The notes under the pieces: model-generated | What the model was told of the DNA's origin: nothing | The model's input: the letters and a program-made list of their open reading frames with translations, nothing else | Databases searched by the model: none | Made by a program: the position numbers and the translations under genes | Part shown: piece after piece, positions 12,159 through 23,491 of the stretch | How positions within the stretch are numbered: the first letter of the stretch is position 1 | How the letters are laid out: each line of letters begins with the position of its first letter | Assembly: GCA_030272585.1 (NCBI GenBank) | Contig: BSYQ01000001.1 | Span: 5,518,001 to 5,582,000, forward strand | From: Bryopsis sp. KO-2023 | Lineage: Eukaryota; Chlorophyta; Ulvophyceae; Bryopsidales; Bryopsidaceae | DNA: 64,000 bases | Direction: 5' to 3'

Positions 12159-14449
12159 TCAATTCTGCAAATATTTCAACCTGCTATTTTGCTCCAGTGT
12201 CTGACCAATTTGCTGCTGCTTGTTATTTCCATGCTGCTTTTCTTCGAAGGGTATCCCGATGGAGTCCCCTCCCTCCGACCGTATCACACCCAATCGTGGA
12301 TCTTTCGGTTGACTGGGTTCGCCTCCATGAGAATTTGTTTGAGGGGACGCTACTGCCACATATCCATTACTAATCAAACCTTGCCCAGGCAAAGAAGATG
12401 GTGGCACAAGGACCCTGGAAACCCCAGCTCTATGACTTATTGCTGGGTTAAAACCCTCAACCTCCGCATTTCGTCTGACATCCAGGGATGGTGTTTGAGT
12501 GGGTAGAATGCCTGTGGGATGAATCGATGTAGCAACAGCTGGAGCCGGATGGGGAAATGGGGGTGTCACCAAGGAGGCGTTGTTGAGCTGGCCCAACTTG
12601 GACGTTCTTGGTGGGAGTAGTTGGATTGGTCGCATTCCCCCCATGGTGGATGGATGTGCAGAGGCACCCTAAAATCCATCCAATCAAAGAAAGCCAATGA
12701 TGTTCATTCTGCTGAGCAAACTGTAATTTAGTGTTATGGAAGAAGACAGCTTCACAGCAACTCAAGGGGGGGAAACAGTTAATGAACACAATGGAAAATA
12801 TCGCCTGTAGCAAAGAATGGAATGAATTCATGACTTTGCTCACCTGAAATTTGGGCAAGGATCCTGTTGGTGCGTTGGTGGAGGGCTGTGGTGGTTGCAT
12901 GTTCTGGGGGTCGACCGAATATGACACCCAAGGTGGGGCTGCCACGTGAGTCGATCCGTCAGACTGAGCTTGACTGTTTGATAGCATGGAATCCCCTCCA
13001 ATCGAAACCCCCGGTGTGTGCCCACCCAGAGCTTGCACCATTTCATAGCTGACTCCCCCGATCGATTGATTATACACAGCAGGAATGTTGGCTCGATGTG
13101 GGGCAGAATAACTTGGAACCGGAGGAGGAGGAGGAGGAGGAGGAAGTCTGGCTGTCGGTGCTCGAAGCTGGGAATGCGATTGCTGTTGGCGGTGTTGATG
13201 GAGGAGCTCCATCTGGGACAACGTGGGCAGCTGCCTCTTCAGATCCCCCACCACATCGTCCACGAACGTCGCCAAATGGTTGATGATTGCACCTTCCCTC
13301 CGCCTCTTCTGTTCTACGCAAGACATCGACAATAATGAATGCCTTTCTCCTTAATTCCGGTCAAGAAAGACTGGACCAGCGGAGCAAAAACCAAACGCTC
13401 GACGACGAGACAGGACAGAAGCAAACGGGAAAAAGAAAAAGCGGTGCCATATGCAGGGTGAGTTGCTGGTGAGCGAGCTGGGTGATGTTAAAAATTACCG
13501 AGCTGGAACCCATCATCTTGTGTGTGAAGCGCACCGGATTGCACCCCCAAATCTACCTTTATTGGGATCTGTGGGTTCTGCTGGATTGCTCGCCTCTGTT
13601 CCGTCCCTAACAGACGCCCCACAGTCCCCCCCTCTTAGCATCGCAAGATTTCGACATAGATTTTCTAGCACTCCGGTGCCAAGTTTGGATGCGACTAATG
13701 TACGAGCTCGTATTCTGTGATGCACACCACACTTCCCTTTGTCAATCGACTGTTGATTTCCAGGACTGCCAAGATCCTGGAAAACTACACAGTTTGCCCA
13801 GATGCATTGGCAATTTTGCCAAGCATGGCCACTGTCCAACACTTAATGGAATGCTCTGTACTACCCGTGGGGCAAAATTCAGCCCACCTTGTGTCTTCGA
13901 TGTCTTGTCTTAGTTGGGTGTAATCAAAATTCTGGCTGCTTGGAATTGAAGGATCCTGTGTTTGGTCTGGGACATGAGTCTGACTGCAAGATCCTTGTAT
14001 CGCTGCTGTCGAGGGTTCATCAACCCGCGCTCGTTTTGAAGGAGGCAACACTGGGATTGGACCGTTGTTTGAATCCTGCACAAGAAGCATTTCTCATTTC
14101 TCAGTTAGTCTCGATTAGGAATATCTACCCACTGGAATGGATCTAATTGGCTGAACTACATGTTGCAATTTCCACGACTGTGATCAATATAACCGTACAG
14201 TTTGTGGAGCTTTTCACTCAAGGTTTTGCCACCCCCCCCCCACACACACACTTACTTTTCCTTTTGCTCCATCATGTTCGTTACGGAGAGACTCCTCATT
14301 TTCAGCTGTGCTTGAATTTTTCCGGCGAGACGAAATTTGGCTGCACTCTTCACAGTACTGGCCAGATTGCAAGCACTGGCAACTGATGAGCCTCTCAGCA
14401 GGGGTGTGAATTTGTCTGGGAGCAACAGCACAGGGGGTGGGGGGGGCAT
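12159..14449 (-). CDS. Hypothetical Pro/Gln-rich protein, multi-exon
   Basis: Not recognised. The ATG at 14449 opens an exon (to about 14256, donor GTAAGT) encoding a polyproline start and a basic helical stretch (SAAKFRLAGKIQAQLKMR). A second block at about 14075-13800 carries a nuclear-localisation-like PPSKRARVDE and an acidic helix (YTQLRQDIEDTRWAEF). A large exon ending near 12844 contains KRRREGAIINHLATFVDDV, eight prolines in a row and Gln/His-rich segments. The final exon, about 12668-12159, is Pro/Ser-rich and ends at a stop at 12159. The splice phase between the first two blocks does not close as read, so an exon is missing or a border is wrong. Composition suggests a nuclear protein with disordered regions; this is inference only. 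Confidence 0.5.
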
Positions 14450-15463
14450 TAGAATGACGAATCGGATTCGTCCAGTGAGTCAGCCACAGTCACTCAAAAC
14501 GACATCCACCAACCCAGGAACGAACGAGATAAATTACCAATATGACGAGCGACGAGCTGCACCGGTTGTGCCGAGCCTACCTTTCGGCCTGCGCTGGCTC
14601 TATACCGCATGTCGTTTGGCTGGTATCCATAGGCGTGCCACCTTCTCCCCCTCGACCCGAATTGGGCTCAGCACCGCTCAGGGACGAGTTGTTTCTGTAG
14701 CAACGGCCGACAGAAATTGAGTTCGAGAGAGACTGGCTCAAGAAAAAGCCTCTGTTACTAACTACACGAAGCGACGTTGACTTTCAAAGGCGCTGCTGTG
14801 GATCACCTGACGGTTTCCTGGGCAGCAGCGACGCCAGCCGACCGAAATTCACCTTCACGCAAACACGAAGTAAATGGTCTTAATGTCAGATCCCACCACC
14901 GCTCGGAGAGAGAATTTCTCCCTCGACACCTGCAGCACGACGCTATGTGCAGGGGAAGCTCACCCGCTATGTGGGGATCCACAGCGGATCGGCACGCGAC
15001 TCCTCGCCTGGGGAGGGCAGGGGAAGAAACTGGCGGTGGGGTGTGACCACTCGACATTGTTTTTCGACGTGCGACTGTGGGTGCTATCCGACGGACGACA
15101 GAAACAGGGAAACGCACCAAGCGATCGATTTGCAGGGGCGTAATGCAATGTTGAGCCAGCAACCCAGCAAAACGCGACTGTGCAGGCACAAAAGAACTTC
15201 AGAATCCTGGTGGCCCAGGTGTCATCATGATTGTGCCTTTGATGAGAGTACAGAAATTGGTGTTCGAGTGTCTGACCAGTCGGCAAATCATGAAAAGAAT
15301 CAAACCACATCATTACAGCTCGTTCGGGAAAATGCTGTCCTTCGTCTGATCGAGGAAAGCCGACAGCGCTACCACCAAGATTCAAAATCGTTTCGAAACG
15401 CACCCCACAAATGCTCTGTTGTTGATATTTTTTTGTCTAACCGCTTGGGAACCTTCCGATTTC
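14450..15463. other. Divergent intergenic region, Pro/Gln-rich gene / SDHAF1
   Basis: About 1 kb between two divergent starts. Both strands carry medium ORFs of arginine-rich composition that overlap each other and show no domain. I treat them as chance ORFs in promoter DNA. Confidence 0.4.
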
Positions 15464-16022
15464 ATGCATGGCGCCGTCAGACAGCTGTCTGGCCTACAGG
15501 TAATACCTGCGCTCGGTGAACGAGACAATGCTGTTGACGTTTCTTGCGGTTCGACGCTTTTGTGGGGGAGTTGCGTTGCAGGCAGAAGTGCTGGCCCTGT
15601 ACAGAAGAGCATTCAGAGTTGCTCGCACGAAGGAGCCACAATTGAGGAGCAAAATAACCGAAATGGCCAAAGCTGACATTGCAAAGTAGGCACCATTCAT
15701 CACAGTTTTCAGAGCTCTTCTTGCATTTGGACTTGCATTTGGAGTATACAGCTGAGCTGATTGAAAAGGGAACTGACCGACTTGAGAATCTGACTTGAGA
15801 GCTGCTCAAAAGAAAGGATTACACATTGGACATTCCCATTGATGCTAACCCAAGCTCCACCTTCTGCACGACTTTATGCTGAAATTGATTGTGCCTTGAT
15901 GCAGACATAAGGGGATGAGTTTCCGTGAAATCATGCGAATTGAACATTTGATAAGAAAAGGACACAAGCAACTGGACGTGCTTTCCAGCAACGCAGTGAC
16001 AGACATCGGAGGTTGGTCCTGA
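15464..16022 (+). CDS. SDHAF1: Succinate dehydrogenase assembly factor 1 (SDHAF1/Sdh6), LYR protein
   Basis: Mitochondrial LYR-motif chaperone that helps insert Fe-S clusters into the SDHB subunit of complex II. Three exons close in phase: 15464-15499, 15582-15685, 15905-16022, giving 85 residues, within the size range of the family. The product starts MHGAVRQLSGLQAEV, carries the LYR signature in LALYRRAFRVA, and continues with KGMSFREIMRIEHLIRKG and HKQLDVLSSNAVTDIGGW. These match the order of the family: LYR helix, an R-x-E-x-L/Y-x-R-x-G-x-x-Q-L block, and a short tail ending in a glycine-aromatic motif. The first exon codes for only 12 residues. The family assignment rests on remembered motifs. 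Confidence 0.88.
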
Positions 16023-16611
16023 TCAACCAGATCGGAGACTGTCTAGGCAGTGTGATGGCTACAACCAATCAGGGGAAAGGGGAAATGAAACATGAATCGC
16101 AGTGTGAATCGTTCCATTGGTCAAGAAATTTAACATTGAATTATATTGAACTATACAATGAACCAGTCCCCTGAAAACGAGAGAGAAAGAGAGACATATA
16201 GTGCTATAAAAATCACAAAATCCCTGGTGTCGGTCTGGGTGTTCAAACTAAGAGACAAAAAGTTTATCAACAACAACAACAGCGTTTTTTTCCCCACACT
16301 TCCCCCTGCTGTGTCACAAAATGGAGTGCCACTTCTTGGGAGTGTAGGGGATATGCTTTGCTAGAATTTTCCCCTCCACCATCTCCGGACACATGGATGC
16401 AAGTGGCTGCATGAAAACTGAAGCTCTGTCTCTCTCACAGGAAGCTCTGGACAAAAAAAAAAGAAAAAAAGTGAGTAAGAATGTAGTTAGCTCCGATTCC
16501 CCCCCCCCCCAAAAAAAAAAAAAAGAGTAAAGAAATCGATTAGGTTATTGGTTGATCCCTGACTGGTTACTAGAGAATTTGCCAGCACTGCTTAAGGGGG
16601 TTGCCAAACAC
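16023..16611. other. Convergent intergenic region, SDHAF1 / BRO1 gene
   Basis: About 590 bases with no coding exon recognised. Contains a C-run directly followed by an A-run at 16499-16524. Confidence 0.5.
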
Positions 16612-19424
16612 TTACTCCAGTTCCTTCAACCCATCATTCTCTAATTTTAGCCTTGAGATCCATTCAATTGACCCCTCGGCAACTATCAAGCAATCTCTCA
16701 GGTTGTCTCGAGCTTCCTGGTGAAACAGATACAATTCTCCATTATGTATTGTGTCAATCCATTCACTCATGCGAAAAGACTTCGCCTTGAATGCTTCTAG
16801 GTGATACAGATTCAGAGAGAGTTACAGTATCCAATCAACCCCTCCCTCCTTTTTTATTTTTATTTTTTTTACTTTAAAAAAATAATAATAACAATCAGTG
16901 TAACTAGTGATAGCGGCTTGCTTTCCATTCAGTCATAAAATTGTAAATCACTCATCAGTTTACTCCCAGCCAAGACCTCAATAACAATCAAAATTGTGAG
17001 GTTACACCGATCAAAATTGTAAGGTGGCACTGAGGGAATTTCGCTGTCGTCTCACCTGGCAACACCTGACAGCTTTTCCACCTTGTTCCTGAAGGATCTG
17101 ATCCCTTGCCATGTACTGCAGAGCTCGACTGGTTTGGACTGACGATGAGATCGCAATGAATCTCTTCAGCCGGTCTGACACCACATTAAACTCTCCTGCA
17201 AGCCAAGAAAAGAACCAACGCAATTTCAAACAGGCATTTCAATTCATTTCCCCCCCCCCCCCCCCCCCCCCCGACAGAACCGAAATCGAAAACGACAGGC
17301 AGACTTGCGCAGAGAATTGATGGATTTACCTGTGTTTTCCCTCAAGATTTTGGAGGCCTCTTCGAAGAGGTCAGACGCACCCCTGTGCAAGGCGGCGACG
17401 ACACTGGGGCTGGTACCCTTTTCGGCCGCCCTGTATGCGACAATGCCTTGGGCTTCTGCTAAGCAAATATTTTCAAAGCAAGAACTCATGGCTGCAACTG
17501 ATTCTGCCGGTCTTCACCAGAAACAAAGAAAAAGATAAAATAAAAGAACTGCTAAACTCCCAGCCGTCTTGGGGTTCCCAACTCAATCTGCTGATTTCGT
17601 AGTTATGTGTTGAAACCTCAGGTGCAACTATTTTCTCACAGATATATGCATTGCAACATATAGAGAGACACATTTTCAAAATGAAATCAGACTTCGACCA
17701 GAAACCCCAGGAAGCCCAATACAATACCTTCGAAATGCTGACCATGGTACTTCTATTTACACATACATATCCTCTAACGATATTACATTTTGGGAGCGAT
17801 ATGCGTGTGTCGCCAAAGCTCCGTCTTTGTAATGATTAACAACAACAGCAACATACGTATCTGATGTGATTTCCAAAAATTCGTGTGTACTCTACATTAA
17901 GTGCCATCCATCATCAAGCAGCAGAGAACATACAGGGCTCCTCACCTGTCTGCAGGCAGATCCTCTTCCAACGAAGCATGCATTTCTGCCAAATGTTTGA
18001 AAAACCCAGCAGCCTCCCGAAACATCACCGCAACATCAGTTGCATTCGGGGCTCCATCCGACACCATTTGATTTGCGCCAGCAAACGCTTTCTCGCGAAA
18101 TCCGCATCCGCATAGGAACAGCACCTCTCTCACATTCAATGAAAACGCCCCAACATCAACATCAAAAATTTTGAGTAAATTTTTACATGGGAGTATCATC
18201 ATGCATGCATGGATGTCTGACATATCAAGGATCGAACGCTAAAGCTCTTGTCCGTTTTGGTTGATGATGTCGATCGGTTTCAAAATAAATGCATACTTTT
18301 TCAAATGTAAACATGCATATTGCTTGAGACAACGCCTCACCATGATTCCCTCTTGCCCCAGCCCGAAAAGTCGATGCGAAATGACATCACGAAATCCCAG
18401 CGGCGAATTCCATTCAAAGATGAGCTTTGATTTTCCATCTTTCCAAGCATACTCCTCCTCCTGGTCGTACAGGGCGAGGCAAAATTAATCCATGATTTTG
18501 CAATTAACAATAGACTGTTCCACACAGCTGACACCAGGTCAGACAAACAAACCCACACTGCTTTGAGAGACCAGCAATGATTGAGAACTGGTTTAAAAAA
18601 AGGAAAAAGTTTCAGACTGTATATATAAATATTCAGAGAATTGCATTCCACAGTGGATTAAGTGCATGGAGGAGTGCTGTCTCACTTTTGACAGGAGGTC
18701 TTGTAAGTGAAACCAATATTCTTGAAGTCTGCAGCAAAAGCAGCACAGAGACGTCAACGTCACTCTAACAGACGTTCACTCATGGATGGAAATCGAACAA
18801 GCAATAAAGGGATCAGAAACGATGCGCACGAAAGACCGAAGTTCTTGTCTGTTTTTTCTTCAAACGTGACGCGTGTGACGCAACGAGTGTTACAGAGATG
18901 ATGCGTGGGGAAGAACAGAACGCACTCACGTTTCTATTTGTTCGAGGAGTTCAAAACTTCGATTTTCGACCGAACGCCTTCTCAAACTCGAAACGTGACG
19001 CAACGCTTCGAGGTTTATTGCTTCCTCAGCCTTCAACGCAGATTCGAACAGAAACGCGCGAGAAACACATCCGTTCCACACGTCTCGAAAGGGCAGCAGC
19101 GACAAAGCAACCGTCTCTTGTTCGCTCATCCTCAATAAATGTATCCTAGTCGATCAATCGCGCACTCTTCAACGCGACGGTGTAGTTTGCACAGAACGTC
19201 TGGGAGAACACAGCAACAGAAGGTTGCAAGTACCTGCCGCACATTACTCAAGCATCACGAATAATTTACCGATTAAACTCATCAACTGTACATCAAATAT
19301 CGCCACACCACCACCTCCTGTGCTGTTCTGCCTTTCTCAGCGCTCACCAGGCTTTCTTTGGGGCGAAAATAAATCCAAAGGGAAGGATTTTCGCGCTGTG
19401 GAGCTTACCCAGCACCATCATTGA
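16612..19424 (-). CDS. BRO1-domain protein (BROX/ALIX type)
   Basis: BRO1 domains bind ESCRT-III (CHMP4/Snf7) on endosomes. Clear exons on the minus strand: about 18510-18344 (AWKDGKSKLIFEWNSPLG, the short stretch before the central helix), about 18130-17946 (EVLFLCGCGFREKAFAGANQ, then FREAAGFFKHLAEMHASLEE), 17511-17330 (SSCFENICLAEAQGIVAYRA, the conserved helix with its AQ pair), 17195-17056 and 16796-16612 (C-terminus ...LKELE, stop). An exon at about 19135-18930 (LRRRSVENRSFELLEQIE) probably belongs to the N-terminal half. A tiny first exon MMVLG at 19424 with a GTAAGC donor is possible. Joining of the N-terminal exons is unresolved. There is no ALIX V-domain or proline-rich tail, so this is a short BRO1-only protein like BROX. 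Confidence 0.8.
17251..17272. repeat. Poly-C run of 22 bases
   Basis: Uninterrupted run of cytosines in an intron of the BRO1 gene, between the exons at 17330 and 17195. Confidence 0.9.
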
Positions 19425-19482
19425 CGTCTGAAAGTGGAAGACGTCAGAGAGTGCCTCGTGAACGCGCGCGTCGCCGAGGAGG

Positions 19483-22400
19483 ATGAACAAATATGAAGTG
19501 GACGAGTTCGTCGACAAAGTTGATGAAGTGTCCCGATTGATCGCTGGGCTGAAAGAGGGCACCATTTCTCCGAGCTACGTGCAAAACAAACACGAGGAGC
19601 AAGAAAAGAAATCCGCCCATGCGAAAGATGTGGCGGAAAAGAGACAGAAGGACCAGGAACTCACACCAGAAAGAAAAGAAGAGCTTATGAGGAAGGTGAT
19701 CGAATTTGAGATTGGCCTTTTCAGGACGCGATGTCGGCTGCTCAGAATTCAAGCACCACCAGGAACGTCGCAACAGGATTCCCATAAACGGTTGCGATCG
19801 AACGTGTTGTGGAGGGCAGGTGAAGGAGTTGAAAGAGAGACAGGCGAGAAAGGAGCGAGCTCGGCAAAGACTATCGCAGTACATCGAGGAGCAGCCACAG
19901 TCGGTGGTGACAGACTACGAGAAATGGGACTTGTGGGTGCCAAGCGATGAGGATGATGATCTCATACAATCGTGCACACCCAACACACCAGAGTTCAAAG
20001 CTATGGAAAAGGACATCGATGAGCGGCACAAAAGGTATACCAGCCCCGACAAGCTCTTCGTTTTGTCCACTCCGTTCTGTGGAGGCTGCAGTGCTGTGGA
20101 ACAACCCGAACAGTTTTTCTGTAAAGTTCAATCTTAGAACGCGATAGGATTCTGATGCATTCGTTGCTGGGGCTTAAGGATGGTAAGCCAAAGACAAATG
20201 GCACAGCGACAAAAGGAGGCAGGGAACACAGCGTACAGAAAGGGGCAGGTGACTGAAGCCTATCGTTGTTACTCAATCGGGCTTGAGAGTGAGAGGCACA
20301 ACATGGAGTTGCATGCGAACGCAGCAATGGCGTCAATAAGAATGGGATGCCATGTCCAAGCCTTGGAACATTGCGACAAGGTACTCATCACAGCCTTGGT
20401 GCACTTTAAACATGCCTATTCGCAGCTGAGTTCGTAAGAAAAGGATTCCGCTGTGGAATTCGACAACAGTTCCGCCCCAAAAAAGGATTTGTCACTTCGA
20501 ATGGTGAAGCTTACAGTCCTGGAACGAAAACAGGTGCTTCATATTGCTGATGCGCTCCATGACAAGCCAAACCACCCTCTATGTGTGAAAGCGTTGCAAC
20601 GAAGAGCCGTCGCAAACAAGGTACGGTACCTTCTCCCAGCACCGGTGCTGGGAGAAGGTTACTTTACTTTTGAAATAAATTAAAAATGCGTGGGTGCGTT
20701 TCTCGACTTAAATAATATTTCGTGTCGCATGCAGGCTCTTCTGAGGCACAAGGAGTCTGTGAATGATTTAACCAAAGCGTTAAATATCGACCCAAGCAAT
20801 AAGGAGGTGGGTGGCACAAAAGATTTGACTTTCGACTCGGTTACGTCCTGGAGCTTGCAAGCTGATCAATATCTTGCAAGTGTTGGCGGTTCAAAACGTG
20901 GATGTTCTTTTGAAGGCTGAAAAGCAACTGAAGAAGGCCAAAGAAGACTTGAAAGAGAAAGAGAAGGAGAAGTTGATTGCAGATCAGGTTTGTAAAGCTG
21001 CGTGGTGTCTTCAGGACTGTTGATACACGAGCGTTGTTGAGCAGTTTTGGAGTGTTCGAAGGTAGGCAATTGCGACGAGAGCTCCGACAGGATAAAGAGG
21101 TTGAGGAAAGTGGAGGATGTCGTGAAGGATCTTCGGGTTAACTGTGAGTTGCAACAGTTCCGCAGTGCCCATCTTTGAGCTGTGGGAAGAGATGAGCTAG
21201 AAGTCAGTGTGTTTCTTGTAGGTGTCACACTGTCAGACTCGACAAACAAATCGAAACCCACTCCTATCGGATTGAAAAATCCTCTGCCAGCGAGACCATC
21301 ATCACAAAACGAAAAAAAGGCCAGAGGAGAAATTGAAGAACTTCATGGTGAGGGCAAAGAGTTGGGAAATGACACGCTATGTTACAAAATCAAAATAATT
21401 TCGAAAATCCTGCAGAAAGCCACGGAATGGATTAGAGATTTGTGGGGATCAGCCAACACTTCAGCGTTCAAATAGATAATGAACTCAATGTCGACTGTGG
21501 TGTTTCTCCTTCACAATAAATTTTCATGTTCGTTTTGTTTGTTTTTCTTCAGACCTATTGAGCACAGATGATGACTGCCGAGTACACTTTAGAGGTTGTG
21601 GTGGGGTCGACATCATAGGAGCTCGACTGAAGGATGAGTTTAGTCAGGTACACTTGTCTTGGATTCCAACCCTCTAACGAAAAAAAAAACACTCCCAACT
21701 TGCCGATCACTGATGCTCTTTATTCTGAAGGCTGAAGCTGGCGCGCTGGTTGGATTTTTGAAAGTCATTCAGAGCACCATCAAGAACAGTGGGAATATGG
21801 AAATCGTTGCTGGGGGGAGCATCGTTTCAAGACTCGTCGAGTTGTTTGTTTCTGTGCAATATACAAGCGTGGATTTACGGCACCAGCTCCTGAGTTTGTT
21901 TGAGGCTCTCTCGGTTGATGATGTGGGCCGAAAAGCACTGGCTAGAGAACTTGCGCATTGTCTTGGCGACCTCTCCGCCTTTTCGAAGTTGATTGACCTT
22001 ATCGACACAGGAACAAGAATGCAGAAGGTGCAGAAAATACACAATCGAGTGTTTTCAAGGGCTGATTTTTTGCAGTGTGCATACGCCCTAATGCTTCGTC
22101 CTACTCGGCCAGGTGTCTATTTTGTCGATACTCAGTCGCTGCATGCTGGAGACGTCGGCACGATCGTTCATGCGGTCACGAACTAGCGCCGTTTTGAAGT
22201 TGGTCGTGAAAATGGAAACTGTGTTCCGATCAAATGATCCAACTCAAGTAGAGTTTTGCTCCCTTCTCTTGTCAAATTTGTGTGGCGATGAGCGCTTGAG
22301 AAAACGAATCACAGAGGATGCGGCGTTGATGGAGTCTTTGGCTCATGTAGTCACAAAAGGTACTCAGGCGTCAATTTCACCCACACTTCTCCTCCTTAGC

Positions 22401-23345
22401 TTCAAACACAAAATCCAGGTGACTGAGAGAGTACCTACCAGGTTTGCCGCAATCAAGTATGAAGCCTTGTATAGCGGCCCTTGCGAACTGTTTGCTAGAG
22501 CCAACCGCTCAAAGATCCATCTCCCAGTGGCATCGGCAAATTGTAACCACACTTTCTGAGGCACTCAGCAGTGATGATCAGTGCACCGTTGCATCTGCGA
22601 CGCTCGCACTGTCTCGACTGGCTAAGTGCGATCATGCTTTGTCGGTAAGCTCGAAGATTCCGACGGTGTCCTCCCTCCTTCCTTCTATACATGCTCATAC
22701 AATTGCATAAACAGGCCATTCTTGTTGTTGGCAGGATTTCGATCACTCTCGAGTTTTTACGAAAATGGTGTCCCTTGTCAACTGCACAACTGCATCGGAT
22801 TTGCAATGCAAGATCGAGGATGGGATCGTTCGCACCGTATCCACATTTTCAACAAAAGGGAAGCGCGAGGTGGATCATCTTGTGCGGTGTGGAGTAGTAT
22901 CGCCGATGCTGAAGGTAGGACTTCGAGTACCCCACATCAGGAGATTTGGCCAGCGCGCTTTGAAGCATTCTGGATTCAATATTCTGTGTTTTTTGTAGCT
23001 TCTAATACGCGGAAATCGGAGCGGTGGTGTCTGTGGAAATGTTTCTTTGCTTCTCTCCAATATCGCTAGTCATGCAGAGCATATCGGGCTATTGAAAGGA
23101 GAGGATTGTATAAAAGCTTTAGTCGGTGAGTTCATGCAGTTCCTGAAGAGTTTGCTGTTTGTATTACTCGTATCTTGGAGTAGCAACTGAGATGTGGACT
23201 TCCAGATGTGGCCCACAAGAGCGAACCCACAAGCAGGAGGAATGCTGCCATTGCTTTGGCTCGGATCGCTCAAGATCCCTCGTGCCTGGACATCGTTAGA
23301 AAATTTCATGGTTTTGAAGTTATGTATAGCTATGTGAAACCTTAA
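19483..23345 (+). CDS. TTC12: TTC12, TPR/armadillo dynein-arm assembly factor
   Basis: Cytoplasmic factor needed to pre-assemble ciliary dynein arms; loss causes primary ciliary dyskinesia in humans. Early exons close in phase: 19483-19695, 19820-20034, 20179-20380, 20534-20620, 20735-20806, 20862-20987. The N-terminus (DEFVDKVDEVSRLIAGLKEG) resembles vertebrate TTC12. Three TPR units follow (KEAGNTAYRKGQVTEAYRCY, NAAMASIRMGCHVQALEHC, ALLRHKESVNDLTKALNI), then a Lys/Glu helix. Later exons, about 21300 to 23345, give armadillo-type helices such as HQLLSLFEALSVDDVGRKAL and EFCSLLLSNLCGDERLRKRI. The last exons encode GNVSLLLSNIASHAEHIGLL and a C-terminus, RNAAIALARIAQDP followed by VRKFHGFEVMYSYVKP, that lines up well with the end of human TTC12. 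Middle exon borders are not fully resolved. Confidence 0.9.
20628..20659. repeat. Perfect 32-bp palindrome in a TTC12 intron
   Basis: Sixteen bases (ACCTTCTCCCAGCACC) are followed directly by their exact reverse complement, with no spacer. It begins eight bases after the donor of exon 20534-20620, so a transcript hairpin could lie near that splice site. Confidence 0.95.
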
Positions 23346-23491
23346 GTCTGCCATCGTTTGATATTCATTGAAGCAACTCCTCCAGCTGGGACAGAAAATG
23401 GATCGAATCCAGCAAGTTTATCTCGTTTTCGATTGTATAAATCACCAAACCTCCACACGACCAACGAGATAATTGAAACGCTCTTAGCTAT

